A stretch of 64,000 bases of DNA from Rahnella bruchi (GTDB taxonomy: Bacteria > Pseudomonadota > Gammaproteobacteria > Enterobacterales > Enterobacteriaceae). Location of the stretch: the NCBI RefSeq assembly GCF_003614975.1, contig NZ_QZWI01000002.1, positions 186,001 through 250,000 on the forward strand, given 5' to 3'. How positions within the stretch are numbered: the stretch's first letter is position 1; each line of letters opens with the position of its first letter. Shown piece by piece: positions 16,891 to 25,763 of this stretch. Position numbers and translations under genes: made by a program. The notes below the pieces were generated by a model. It was given only the letters and a program-made list of their open reading frames with translations. It was not told the DNA's origin and did no database searches.

Positions 16891-17961
16891 TCACTGACCG
16901 CGCAACTGCCGGGCCAGAATATCGAGCTGATCGGCTATCTGATTAAGGTCTTTATCCTGCACTCCCGGCGCGCTGGTCGAGTTTCGAACCACCAGTCGGG
17001 CAGGCAACACTTTCGAAGGCATCTCTTCTTTCTCCTCAGCCAGCAAATGCTCAACCGCTTCTTTGCTTTGCAAATCGAGATCCAGAGAAACGGTGGTCAG
17101 TGCCGGATGGAAGAATGCGCTGTCGTAGGTGTCATCGTAGCCGATGATCGATACCTGCTGCGGGATAGCCACATTATGCTGATGCAGTGCACTGATCACG
17201 CCAAGCGCCATCTGGTCGTTCCCGACCAATATGGCAGTAAATTGCGGCGTTTCGCGCAACATCTGCAACGCGCTGTAGTAACCACTTTTCGCACTCCAGT
17301 CGCCGTGAACCACAGTCACCGGCGCAATGCCCTTCTCTGCCAGCGTTTCCTGCCAGCTTTGCAGCCGCAAACGTGAAGAAACCGAATCATCCGGCCCCGC
17401 CAGTAAAGCGAATTCTTTGTGTCCCAGCCCCAGCAGATATTCCACGCTGGCACGAGAACCGTCCGCCGGATTGAAGCACACGTTGAAAACCGGACTGGTG
17501 GGATCGACATCCAGAAACAGGCACAGAATGTCGCGGTTGTTTTCGAAGATGCGTTCAGCTTCGGCACTTTCCAGCGGAATATTGATAATCACCTTTTCGA
17601 CGCGCTGAGATTTCAACTCATTGATGGAATCCTGAATGCTCTGATTCACGTCCTCATCAATCATGGAGATCAGCACCTGATAACCCGCCTGATGCGCGTA
17701 TTTTTTGACTGACGCGGCAATCTGAGAAGGCGCGTGCAGCGCCAGAGACGTCGTCACCAGTCCGAGCGTAAAGCTTTGTTTTCCCACCAGTTGCTGCGCC
17801 AGCCGGTTCGGCACATACCGCAGGACTTCAATTGCCTGCTCGACTTTTTGCCGCGTGGCGTCTGATACGTTGGCCGACTTGTTTAACACCCGCGAAACCG
17901 TCTGATAAGAAACACCGGCATAGCGGGCAACATCTTCTAATGTCGAACTTTTTGATTTCAT
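16891..17961 (-). CDS. ganR: LacI-family regulator of galactan genes
   Basis: A 356-residue LacI/GalR-type regulator. The N-terminal helix-turn-helix (TLEDVARYAGVSYQTVSRVLN, about residues 6-26) and hinge (VPNRLAQQL) are followed by a periplasmic-binding-protein-like sugar domain with LVGNDQMALGV and GYDDT. The ATG at 17961 follows GGGGAAAG; an earlier start at 17979 has no site. It is divergent from the porin gene ganL and borders the gan cluster, so I infer that it represses gan genes until a galacto-oligosaccharide binds. A 23-bp sequence shared by the two gan promoter regions is its likely operator. Name by analogy with Dickeya. Confidence 0.82.
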   Translation of the reverse strand: MKSKSSTLEDVARYAGVSYQTVSRVLNKSANVSDATRQKVEQAIEVLRYVPNRLAQQLVGKQSFTLGLVTTSLALHAPSQIAASVKKYAHQAGYQVLISMIDEDVNQSIQDSINELKSQRVEKVIINIPLESAEAERIFENNRDILCLFLDVDPTSPVFNVCFNPADGSRASVEYLLGLGHKEFALLAGPDDSVSSRLRLQSWQETLAEKGIAPVTVVHGDWSAKSGYYSALQMLRETPQFTAILVGNDQMALGVISALHQHNVAIPQQVSIIGYDDTYDSAFFHPALTTVSLDLDLQSKEAVEHLLAEEKEEMPSKVLPARLVVRNSTSAPGVQDKDLNQIADQLDILARQLRGQ

Positions 17962-18067
17962 TCTTTCCCCAGCGTGCAACCCGTGATGTAGCCCAATCTC
18001 ATGATAATCCAGCCAAAGTAAGGGATCCCATTTAAAAGTTCAATCTGGAGCAGCATGTAGCCCATAA

Positions 18068-18090
18068 GTTATACGTTAACATTGCGAGTA
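18068..18090 (+). promoter_or_regulatory. Probable GanR operator upstream of ganL
   Basis: The 23 bases starting GTTATACGTTAA and ending TTGCGAGTA recur, with 20 of 23 identical, at 27115-27137 between ganE and ganK. Shared only by the gan promoter regions here and containing a LacI-like central CG, this is the best operator candidate. Confidence 0.55.
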
Positions 18091-18092
18091 TT

Positions 18093-18108
18093 CGTGATTT
18101 ATATCACC
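18093..18108. promoter_or_regulatory. Probable CRP site upstream of ganL
   Basis: CGTGA, TTTATA, TCACC fits the TGTGA-N6-TCACA CRP pattern with correct spacing, directly after the operator candidate. A second, imperfect half-site pair (TGTGG ... TCACA, one base too wide) lies near 18133-18149. Catabolite control would suit a sugar operon. Confidence 0.5.
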
Positions 18109-18239
18109 AGACGTTGATTTTAAACACACAACTTGTGGATCTAAATCACAATTCAGGATGTGTAAAATTGATCATTATTGTTTCCGGGTATCTTATAGGC
18201 CCCGTTAATGTGAACGTCATACAATTATAAGGATAACAA

Positions 18240-19496
18240 ATGAAACACGATTTACGCACTCTGGCTGTGGCGGTTTCCCTCGCCCTCACGGCAGCTCCTG
18301 CAGTGGCAAACGATATTGATTTTCACGGGTATCTCCGTTCCGGACTTGGCGTTTCCGGTGGCGGCAGTCTGGAGCAATTCCAGAAAAACAAAGTCGGTCG
18401 CCTGGGCAACGAAAACGACACTTACGGCGAAGTGGAACTGGGCAGCGAAGTCTACAAAAAAGACGACGTCAGTTTTTATGTCGATTCGATGGTCAGCATG
18501 GTTTCAGACGGTTCAAATGATGATGAAAGTACCGTCAATGACGACGCACAGTTCGGCCTGCGTCAGCTGAATCTGCAAATCAAAGGGCTGGTGCCGTGGG
18601 ACAAAGATGCGGTGATCTGGGGTGGTAAACGTTATTACCAGCGCCACGATTTGCACATCATTGATACCAAATACTGGAACATTTCCGGTGCCGGTGCAGG
18701 TATTGAAAACCTGAAAATGGGCGAAGGCGCACTGTCTCTGGCTTGGATCCGTGGCGATGCTAATGACGTGGATTACCGCGTCGACGGCAACAACGACGTG
18801 AACATCAACTACATTGACGTGCGTTATGCCGGCATCAAACCCTGGAGCGGCGCATGGATGGAAATCGGTGCCGACTACGCCATGCCAAACCTGTCGCATG
18901 ACCAGAAAGAGTACGGCGGCCTTTACGACGCGGATAACGGCGTGATGCTGACCGGCGAAATCAGTCAGGACATGTGGGGCGGTTACAACAAACTGGTGTT
19001 GCAGTACGCCAACAAAGGCCTGGCGCAGAACATGATTTCGCAGGGCGGGGGCTGGTACGATATGTGGAACTACACCAATGACGCCACCGGGTATCGCGGC
19101 ATCATCACCGGCCTTATCCCGATCACCAGCAAGTTCAGCCTTAACCATGTGCTGACCTACGGCCATGCCGAAAACATCACCGATTACACTGACACCACTG
19201 AGCTGGTTTCTCTGGTGGGTCGTGCGCAATACCAGTGGACGGATTATGTACGCACCATCGGTGAAGTCGGTACGTTCTATCAGAAAGACGATTACAAAAA
19301 CGGTTCGAACTACAAGCAAGGGGGTCAGAAATATACGCTGGCGATGGGGCTGGCAGCGGGTCCTGAGTTTATGTCACGTCCTGAACTGCGTGTGTTTGCG
19401 TCCTATCTGAATGATTCTGAGCATGGCAATACGTTCGACGATCATACTAAATCAGATACGTGGAACTTTGGGGTACAAGTCGAAGCCTGGTGGTAA
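18240..19496 (+). CDS. ganL: LamB-family outer-membrane porin for galacto-oligosaccharides
   Basis: A 418-residue outer-membrane porin with a 23-residue signal peptide (cleavage after VAND-preceding AVA). The mature start DIDFHGYLRSGLGVSG and the C-terminal aromatic ending VQVEAWW are typical of maltoporin-like 18-stranded barrels; length agrees with LamB. In Dickeya, the GanL porin lets galactan oligomers into the periplasm, and the position here beside ganR and the gan enzymes supports the same job. AAGGATAAC precedes the ATG. An operator candidate and a CRP site lie upstream; a strong terminator follows. The sugar specificity is inferred from context. Confidence 0.87.
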   Translation: MKHDLRTLAVAVSLALTAAPAVANDIDFHGYLRSGLGVSGGGSLEQFQKNKVGRLGNENDTYGEVELGSEVYKKDDVSFYVDSMVSMVSDGSNDDESTVNDDAQFGLRQLNLQIKGLVPWDKDAVIWGGKRYYQRHDLHIIDTKYWNISGAGAGIENLKMGEGALSLAWIRGDANDVDYRVDGNNDVNINYIDVRYAGIKPWSGAWMEIGADYAMPNLSHDQKEYGGLYDADNGVMLTGEISQDMWGGYNKLVLQYANKGLAQNMISQGGGWYDMWNYTNDATGYRGIITGLIPITSKFSLNHVLTYGHAENITDYTDTTELVSLVGRAQYQWTDYVRTIGEVGTFYQKDDYKNGSNYKQGGQKYTLAMGLAAGPEFMSRPELRVFASYLNDSEHGNTFDDHTKSDTWNFGVQVEAWW

Positions 19497-19694
19497 ATTT
19501 CCTTCATTCTTGTAGCTGTTGCTGCGTTGGCTACAACTCCAATAATTTTGGAAATGTGAAGTAATATTGTACAAAAAGAAATATCCTCATTGTTATAAAG
19601 CGACTGACAAAAACTTAATTTCTCTTGTAGGGGATCGTTACGTTTTTTCTCCGCACAGCAGCATCATTATTATCCGCAATAAAAAGAAGAAATA

Positions 19695-19732
19695 ATAAAG
19701 GCAGCCTTGTGTCGGGCTGCCTTTATTTTTTG
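19695..19732. terminator. Bidirectional terminator between ganL and the EIIB-like gene
   Basis: AAAGGCAGCC and GGGCTGCCTTT form a stem of about 10 bp, followed by TATTTTTT on the plus strand and TTATTATTTC on the minus strand. It can serve both converging genes. Confidence 0.75.
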
Positions 19733-19751
19733 CGTGAATTAAATAAAAACC

Positions 19752-20069
19752 TTAATTGCCTTTTAAGCCAAATTTCTCAGTCATTAATTTCTTCAGGCTG
19801 TCGGATTGCTTACCGAATATCGCATGTACTTCCTGACCGATGATCACCACGCCAATCGCGCCAGTCTGCTGGATAGCACCGGAGTTCACCCGCTTCAGCG
19901 CCTTTACTGTTACACGCAAACGGGTAATGCAGGCATCGACGGTAACGATATTATCGCGTCCGCCAAGCGCCTCAATTAATAATGCCACGTCAGTCGATGG
20001 CGGTACTTCGTTTTCAGGAGCTTTATTCTTCGCAGAGAATACATGCATAAAGTCTTTAATATTTACCAT
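19752..20069 (-). CDS. Stand-alone PTS glucose-family EIIB-like protein
   Basis: A 105-residue soluble protein. From about residue 27 it has the EIIB domain of the glucose/GlcNAc PTS family: LIEALGGRDNIVTVDACITRLRV with the phospho-acceptor C47 in the ACITRLR motif, then QQTGAIGVVIIGQEVHAIFG. It has no EIIC membrane part or EIIA partner, and the gan cluster around it uses an ABC importer. The ATG at 20069 has a GAGAG site eight bases ahead. An intrinsic terminator stands between ganB and this gene, so it depends on readthrough or on its own promoter. I infer a regulatory phosphoprotein rather than a transporter part; this is a guess. Confidence 0.8.
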   Translation of the reverse strand: MVNIKDFMHVFSAKNKAPENEVPPSTDVALLIEALGGRDNIVTVDACITRLRVTVKALKRVNSGAIQQTGAIGVVIIGQEVHAIFGKQSDSLKKLMTEKFGLKGN

Positions 20070-20092
20070 GATGAACACTCTCTTACAGGAAT

Positions 20093-20129
20093 GAAAAAAA
20101 ACGTGCAACCGGAAATCCTGATTGCACGT
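20093..20129 (-). terminator. Intrinsic terminator between ganB and the EIIB-like gene
   Basis: On the minus strand ACGTGCAA and TTGCACGT form an 8-bp stem followed by a run of T, 20 bases after the ganB stop. It would cut transcription into the EIIB-like gene. Confidence 0.7.
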
Positions 20130-20148
20130 CGGTATTAAAAATATGGAA

Positions 20149-22218
20149 TTAAGAAGTAATAGATAAACGACGTGTCAGGATCTGATAACCAAATGCCGGA
20201 AGCGTCAGTTTGCGCGGTAATATTCCGCCATGCACCATGTCGCTGTAATCCGCCTTTAAGGTGAGGGTCTGGCTCTGCGACGCGTAGTTTTGCAGGAAGA
20301 TAAATTCACTTTCACCGTCAGTACGCCGTGCCGCCGTCATGCCTTCCGGCAACGTCGCTTCCACTGCCCTTGGCAGCTTCATTTCCTGCGCCAGCGCGGT
20401 ATAAAAATCGGTGTGGAATTTCAGATCATTTCGGGAAGCCAGGTAATACGCCTGCCCTTTACCAAACAGATTGATGGTCACGGCAGGCGTTCCTGCGTAA
20501 AAATCATCGCCGTACGTTGCCAGCGCAGCCGCGCCTTCCAGATGAATGACTTCGCACAACTCAGAGGCGCGGTACGGACCATTTAATCCGAGCGCATTGC
20601 CTTCCACGCCGCTGACGCTGTTGTGCTGATCGTCGGTCAGGCTGTCGATTTCTTCCGACCAGATACCGAGTACCGGACGCAACGGGCCGGGGAATCCGCT
20701 CAGGAAACATAAATCGCTTTCGTTCACGATGCCGCTCCAGTACGTCGCGACAAACCGGCCACCGGCCTGGACGAACGCGGTGATACGTTCGCCGACACCA
20801 GCGCGCACCATATACAACATCGGTGCAATCACCAGATCGTAACCGCTTAAATCACAGTCGGCATTGATCACGTCCACCGCAATGCCTTGCGCCCACAGTG
20901 CGCGGTAATGTCCGGCAACAGTATTTTCATATTCCAGCCCCTGATTGCGGGGGCCGAGGGAATCGTCCATCGCCCAGCGGCTTTCCCAGTCGAAGATAAT
21001 CGCCACTCTGGCTTCCACTCGGCTGCCTGCCACCGGCGAAAGTGCGGATAAAATCCCGCCCAGTTCAGACACTTCACGCCCGACGCGGGTATTAATATGC
21101 CCGACGTGATCGACCACCGCGCCGTGGAATTTCTCGGAAGAACCGCGACTTTTACGCCACTGGAAATATTGCACCGAATCCGAGCCGTGCGCGACCGCCT
21201 GCAAAGAAGACAGAATGTGCATACCCGGCTTTTTCAGTTTGCTGACCGGTTGCCAGTTGGTGAAACTCGGCGTCGATTCCATCAGCACAAACGGCTGGCC
21301 CTGTTTCAGCGTGCGCATCAGGTCGTGATACATCGCGGTATACGCCGCCAGACCGATATCGTCTTTGCGCGTGTGCCACATCGGATAGCTGTCCCACGAG
21401 ATGAAATCCAGCACGCTGGCGAGTTTCCAGTAATCGTAATCGTAAAAATATTCCATGAAATTGGTGGTCGCCGGCAACGCCGGATTCTCCGCTTTCAGCG
21501 GACGAATTTCTTCGCTGCAAAAACGCGTAACCTGATCCGTGTTAAAGCGACGCCAGTCAAGATTCAGGCCATGAACGCCGCTTTCACCCTGCGGCGACGG
21601 TGATTCAATTTGCGCCCAGTCGGTATACGTGTGACTCCAGAAAGTGCTCCACCAGGCTTTGTTCAGCGCATCGAGCGTGACATAACGGGCTTTCAGCCAG
21701 TCGCGGAAACGGATCTGACAGTAGTTACAGTGGCACTCGCCGCCGTATTCATTGGAAATATGCCAGCCGATCACCGCCGGATGATGGGCGTAACGCTTCG
21801 CCAGCGCGCTGTTCATCAGCTGCACTTTTTCGGCATACACCGGCGAACTCATGCAGTGATTGTGACGCCCGCCGTGCAGCGCTTTTACGCGGTCTCGTCC
21901 GACGCGCAGGACTTCCGGGTATTTTTGCGACATCCACGCAGGTCGCGCGCCGCTTGGCGTGGCGAGAAATACCGAGATACCATTTTCATGTAATCTGTCC
22001 AGCACCTGATCCATCCAGCCAAACGAAAAATGACCTTCTTCAGGTTCCAGCGCCGACCAGCTGAAAATTCCGACAGACATGACATTACAGCGTGCCTCTT
22101 TCATCATTTCGACATCGCGGATCAGAACATCAGGGCTTTCCAGCCACTGTTCCGGGTTGTAATCCGCGCCATGCAACAGCCCGGAAATCTTACTACTCAG
22201 AAGAGGAAACTTCGTCAT
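20149..22218 (-). CDS. ganB: Beta-galactosidase, glycoside hydrolase family 42
   Basis: A 689-residue GH42 beta-galactosidase without signal peptide, so cytoplasmic. It shows GADYNPEQW near residue 18, the acid/base E157 in HISNEYGG, the nucleophile E314 in VLMESTPS, and a zinc-type cysteine cluster (C122, C162, C164, C167). The trimer-forming middle domain and small C-terminal domain complete the family length. It should release galactose from beta-1,4-galacto-oligosaccharides brought in by GanEFGK. AAGGA precedes the ATG. It follows ganA by 64 bases containing a hairpin. Dickeya naming is used; Bacillus uses ganA for this enzyme. Confidence 0.93.
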   Translation of the reverse strand: MTKFPLLSSKISGLLHGADYNPEQWLESPDVLIRDVEMMKEARCNVMSVGIFSWSALEPEEGHFSFGWMDQVLDRLHENGISVFLATPSGARPAWMSQKYPEVLRVGRDRVKALHGGRHNHCMSSPVYAEKVQLMNSALAKRYAHHPAVIGWHISNEYGGECHCNYCQIRFRDWLKARYVTLDALNKAWWSTFWSHTYTDWAQIESPSPQGESGVHGLNLDWRRFNTDQVTRFCSEEIRPLKAENPALPATTNFMEYFYDYDYWKLASVLDFISWDSYPMWHTRKDDIGLAAYTAMYHDLMRTLKQGQPFVLMESTPSFTNWQPVSKLKKPGMHILSSLQAVAHGSDSVQYFQWRKSRGSSEKFHGAVVDHVGHINTRVGREVSELGGILSALSPVAGSRVEARVAIIFDWESRWAMDDSLGPRNQGLEYENTVAGHYRALWAQGIAVDVINADCDLSGYDLVIAPMLYMVRAGVGERITAFVQAGGRFVATYWSGIVNESDLCFLSGFPGPLRPVLGIWSEEIDSLTDDQHNSVSGVEGNALGLNGPYRASELCEVIHLEGAAALATYGDDFYAGTPAVTINLFGKGQAYYLASRNDLKFHTDFYTALAQEMKLPRAVEATLPEGMTAARRTDGESEFIFLQNYASQSQTLTLKADYSDMVHGGILPRKLTLPAFGYQILTRRLSITS

Positions 22219-22252
22219 GTTGGGTCCTTAGAAACTTTAAGAAATATAAACT

Positions 22253-22273
22253 CCCCGGCCAATGAAACCGGGG
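22253..22273. other. Hairpin between ganA and ganB
   Basis: CCCCGG and CCGGGG form a short GC-rich stem within the operon, with no long T-run on the minus strand. It may set the relative amounts of the two mRNA parts. Confidence 0.35.
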
Positions 22274-22282
22274 AAAAATGAA

Positions 22283-23494
22283 CTAATTGAAGACCTTGAT
22301 GGAAGGAAGAACCTGGCCGTCACAGCTGAACAACGCCTGATTTTCACGGGCATTGCCCTCTTTCCAGTGGTCGTTGATGTAGGTCATACCAGCAGGTGTC
22401 GCCCAGCCTGCGCCATCGACGGCAATCCAGGTCGGCTCCCAATAGAACAACCCTTTGCCGCGATGGTCGGGTACCGCGACCAGGCTTTTGATCATGTCGC
22501 TGAGGAAATCGGCCTGCCCCTGCACCGTGGCCGGATAGCCGCCGTCTTTGGCTTCTTTTTCCGTAAAACTGTTTTCAGCCGCGTCGCAGTTTTGGGTGGT
22601 ATAGCCATACGCCACTTCGACGACAATCACGTCTTTGTTGTAGCGTTTACTGATGTCGTCCATATTGGCCTGTAAGGCAGAAATCGGGCCATTCCAGTAG
22701 GTATAAAACGACAGGCCGATGACGTCGTAAGGCACCTTGCGCTGATCGATTTCATCAAACCACCAGCGGAAGGTATCATTCTTGGTGCCTTCAGCCAGAT
22801 GCAGCATGATTTTGATGTCAGACGGATTTTTTTCATCAGCACGCACACCGGCAATCGCGGCATTCAGCAGCCCGGCCAGACGGTCAAACTCACCGCCGCC
22901 CGCGCCCCAGCTTTTGCCTTCCGGCCATAAAATTCCGCCATTCATTTCGTTGCCGACCTGCACCATATCCGGCACAGTGCCCTGCTCGCGGAATTTAGCG
23001 ATCACCTCACGGCTGTAATCATGAATGGTGGTTTTCAGCTGCGCGTAATCCATTTTCTCCCAGTCTTTCGGCTTGAACTGTTTGCCGGGATCGGTCCAGA
23101 AATCGCTGTAATGGAAATCGAGCAGGATTTTAAAACCCTGCGCTTTGGCGCGCTTTGCCAGTTCCAGCGTGGTAGCCAGGTCGTTATTGCCGCCGCCGTA
23201 CGGATGCCCCTGCGCGTCTTTCGGATCGACCCACAAGCGCAGGCGCACGTAGTTGAAACCGTTCTGTTTGAGGACAACCATCGCATCGGTCTGTTTGTGG
23301 TTCTCATCAAAAAATTTACCGCCATGCTTTTCCACATCAAGCAGCGTGGAAATATCGGCACCTTTGATGAAACCCGCCGGGACGTTGGTGACTTTTTTAA
23401 TCACCACATCCTGCGCCACAACTGAAAATGACATCGCCAGCAACACGCAGGCCATTGCGCTTTTATTGAAAATCTTCCCAGAAAAGAAAGTCAT
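22283..23494 (-). CDS. ganA: Arabinogalactan endo-beta-1,4-galactanase, glycoside hydrolase family 53
   Basis: A 403-residue GH53 enzyme with an N-terminal signal peptide of about 27 residues, so it acts in the periplasm or outside. It has GFIKGADISTLL near residue 41, the acid/base E183 in VGNEMNGG and the nucleophile E293 in VVEVAYGYT, plus FHYSDFWTDPGKQ typical of the family. It cuts the beta-1,4-galactan side chains of pectin to short oligomers. It lies four bases after ganG and before ganB. The name follows Dickeya, where GanA is the endogalactanase; in Bacillus subtilis the same family is called GanB. Confidence 0.94.
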   Translation of the reverse strand: MTFFSGKIFNKSAMACVLLAMSFSVVAQDVVIKKVTNVPAGFIKGADISTLLDVEKHGGKFFDENHKQTDAMVVLKQNGFNYVRLRLWVDPKDAQGHPYGGGNNDLATTLELAKRAKAQGFKILLDFHYSDFWTDPGKQFKPKDWEKMDYAQLKTTIHDYSREVIAKFREQGTVPDMVQVGNEMNGGILWPEGKSWGAGGGEFDRLAGLLNAAIAGVRADEKNPSDIKIMLHLAEGTKNDTFRWWFDEIDQRKVPYDVIGLSFYTYWNGPISALQANMDDISKRYNKDVIVVEVAYGYTTQNCDAAENSFTEKEAKDGGYPATVQGQADFLSDMIKSLVAVPDHRGKGLFYWEPTWIAVDGAGWATPAGMTYINDHWKEGNARENQALFSCDGQVLPSIKVFN

Positions 23495-23498
23495 CGGA

Positions 23499-24350
23499 TT
23501 ATCCTTTTGTACTGCCAGCCGTCAGGCCGGAAACGAAGTATTTTTGTAAGGCGAGATAGAAAATGGCGACCGGCACGGCAATCAGCACCGCGCCCGCGGC
23601 GTACAGGGTGTAATTGGCACCCATCTTCTGTGCGACCAGGTTGTAAAGGCCAATCGGCAGGGTGTATTTATCCGGCGTACGCAAAATGGTGCTGGAAAGA
23701 ATGAAATCACCCAGCGGCCCGGTGAAGGAAAACAGCGCAATGACCGCCAGGATGGGTTTCGATAACGGCATGATAATCTCGATGAAAATGCGGAAATTCC
23801 CCGCACCGTCCATGCGCGCCGATTCATCCAGATCTTTCGGGATCGCGTCGAGATAACCTTTCATCAGATAGGTATTCATCGGGATCATGCCGCCGACGTA
23901 AATCAGCACCAGCGCCAGATGGCTGTTAATCAGGCCGAGTAACTGCGCCAGCACAAAGATGGCGATCAGCGCCGAAAACTGCGGGATCATCTGCAATAAC
24001 AAAAACAGCATCAGCCCGTCTTTACGGCCTTTAAAACGAAAACGCGAGAAGGAATAGGCGGTGAAACTGACGCAAATCAGGGTCAGGATCATGGTCAGGA
24101 AACTGATTTTCATCGAGTTCCAGTACCAGCCAACGTAATTCACTTCGCCGTTAAACAGGTCTTTGTAATGCTGGAATGAAACGTTCTCCGGAATAATCGA
24201 CGTACTGAGCAGGCTGTTACCGGCATTCAGCGACGCACCGACGGTCCAGATCAGCGGATAAATAATAATGACCGCCACAATCAGCAACAGGAAATAACTC
24301 AGTCCCAGGCGGATAAACCGGTTTCTTTTAATACTGCTGTTCTTACTCAT
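23499..24350 (-). CDS. ganG: Galacto-oligosaccharide ABC permease, MalG family
   Basis: A 283-residue inner-membrane permease with six spans, of the MalG/carbohydrate uptake-1 family. The EAA loop (YLDAIPKDLDESARMDGAGN, then MPLSKPILAV) near residues 165-200 is the contact site for the ATPase. It stands 14 bases after ganF and four before ganA, so the transporter and its enzymes are made together. It partners GanF to form the channel for galacto-oligosaccharides released by GanA. The order ganE-F-G-A-B agrees with the Dickeya gan locus. The substrate is inferred from this neighbourhood. Confidence 0.9.
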   Translation of the reverse strand: MSKNSSIKRNRFIRLGLSYFLLLIVAVIIIYPLIWTVGASLNAGNSLLSTSIIPENVSFQHYKDLFNGEVNYVGWYWNSMKISFLTMILTLICVSFTAYSFSRFRFKGRKDGLMLFLLLQMIPQFSALIAIFVLAQLLGLINSHLALVLIYVGGMIPMNTYLMKGYLDAIPKDLDESARMDGAGNFRIFIEIIMPLSKPILAVIALFSFTGPLGDFILSSTILRTPDKYTLPIGLYNLVAQKMGANYTLYAAGAVLIAVPVAIFYLALQKYFVSGLTAGSTKG

Positions 24351-24364
24351 TACCCTTCTCCCGG

Positions 24365-25672
24365 TTACGCCATATCATCTTGTTTAAATGAATTGGTTGA
24401 ACGGAATTGCCACAGCGCAATACCGACCACAAATATCGACAGCAAAATCGTAATGGTTGCGGCAATGGCGTATTGTGAAGATGACATGGTGAGCTTATAT
24501 ATCCACGACACCAGAATATCCGTTCCGCCCGCATTCGAACCCGCCACTGCCGGGCCACCGTTATTAAACAGATAGATAATATTGAAGTTATTAAAGTTGA
24601 AGGTGTATTGCGTGATAATAATCGGCGCAATGGAATATAAGACCAGCGGCAGCGTAATGGTTTTCAGCTTCTTCCAGGTGCTCGCCCCGTCCATTGTCGC
24701 CGCTTCGTATAAATCGTTTGGAATAGCCTGCAATACGCCGGTGGTCATCGCAAACACAAACGGGAAGCCCAGCCAGGTCTGCATCATGATAAGCGCAGTT
24801 TTGGTCCAGAACGGATCGGTCAGCCAGGCTTTTGGCTCAATGCCCAAAGCGGCCAGAATACCGTTATTGATCACGCCAAATGAGTCATTGAACATGCCTG
24901 CGAAGACCAGAATGGTGACAAAACCCGGCACTGCCCACGGCAGAATCAGCACGGTGCGGATCAGCGCCTTGAAGCGCAAATCTTTCTGATTCACCAGGAT
25001 CGCCAGCATCACGCCAACGGTACATTGCAGCGTGGTCGCCAGCACCGTCCAGACTACCGTCCATTGCAAGACGTCCAGCAAGGTCGAACGCCAGATATTA
25101 AGGGTGAAAATATTAATAAAGTTTTTGAACCCTACCCAGTCGACTAACTTAGCCGGCGGCGTGTGATACAAATTATAATTAGTAAATGCGATAGCGAAGC
25201 CGAATATAATTGGGAAGACCACTACAAACACCAGTAATATAAAGCCCGGCGTAATCATCAAATAAGGAAATCCTTCGCGCAGCAGCAAATGATATTGCTT
25301 ACGCACGCTGGGTAATTCCATGCCTTTATCACGGCGTTTACCATTTGCCCACGCATCACGCAGACTCCAGTAATAAAATCCCACGCCAAACGCCCCGATT
25401 AATACGCTGATAATGCCTTTGGCTAACAGGAATATCGAGTTATCACGCGGCACTTCTTCGCCCAGCGTATATAACCCCCATAATCCCTGACGCAGGAAAT
25501 CATAGAACACACCGGCGAAACAAATAAGAATGATAAAAAACAGTATTCCCTTGGCCCATTGCCGGTTATAGAACTGCCCAAAACCGGGGATCAGCGCCAG
25601 TCCCAGCGCCACCGGTGCATGGTGGCTGACGGAGAGTGACGCCTGGTTTTCCTCATGAAGACGCATAGACAC
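24365..25672 (-). CDS. ganF: Galacto-oligosaccharide ABC permease, MalF family
   Basis: A 435-residue permease of the MalF family. It has an N-terminal region with three hydrophobic spans (to about residue 150), then the transport domain with the EAA pattern AIPNDLYEAATMDGASTWKK near residue 330. It lacks the large periplasmic P2 insertion of E. coli MalF, as is usual for GanP/GanF-type proteins, and begins with a GH42-adjacent-type hydrophilic leader of about 20 residues. It pairs with GanG and is energised by the divergently encoded GanK. A hairpin-bearing 91-base gap separates it from ganE. Confidence 0.9.
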   Translation of the reverse strand: MSMRLHEENQASLSVSHHAPVALGLALIPGFGQFYNRQWAKGILFFIILICFAGVFYDFLRQGLWGLYTLGEEVPRDNSIFLLAKGIISVLIGAFGVGFYYWSLRDAWANGKRRDKGMELPSVRKQYHLLLREGFPYLMITPGFILLVFVVVFPIIFGFAIAFTNYNLYHTPPAKLVDWVGFKNFINIFTLNIWRSTLLDVLQWTVVWTVLATTLQCTVGVMLAILVNQKDLRFKALIRTVLILPWAVPGFVTILVFAGMFNDSFGVINNGILAALGIEPKAWLTDPFWTKTALIMMQTWLGFPFVFAMTTGVLQAIPNDLYEAATMDGASTWKKLKTITLPLVLYSIAPIIITQYTFNFNNFNIIYLFNNGGPAVAGSNAGGTDILVSWIYKLTMSSSQYAIAATITILLSIFVVGIALWQFRSTNSFKQDDMA

Positions 25673-25693
25673 AAAGATGTTCCTTTCACTGGT

Positions 25694-25715
25694 GAGGGCG
25701 TGAATTCACGCCCTC
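25694..25715. other. Perfect 22-base palindrome between ganE and ganF
   Basis: GAGGGCGTGAA followed by its exact complement TTCACGCCCTC. A strong hairpin right after a binding-protein gene resembles the malE-malF stabilising hairpins, which raise the amount of the binding protein over the permeases; that role is inferred here. Confidence 0.55.
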
Positions 25716-25763
25716 CTGTCAGACATACAAATTATTTAACAGGGTCAATCGTGTTTAACCGGA

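Noticed and set aside
18513..19319. A 268-codon minus-strand frame inside ganL
   Set aside because: Valine-rich antisense shadow of the porin gene; no domain or motif recognised.
19510..19536. TTGTAGC ... GCTACAA hairpin after ganL as a second copy of the 14572-14705 repeat
   Set aside because: Only a short block (near GCTGCGTTGGCTAC) resembles the repeat; too little to claim.
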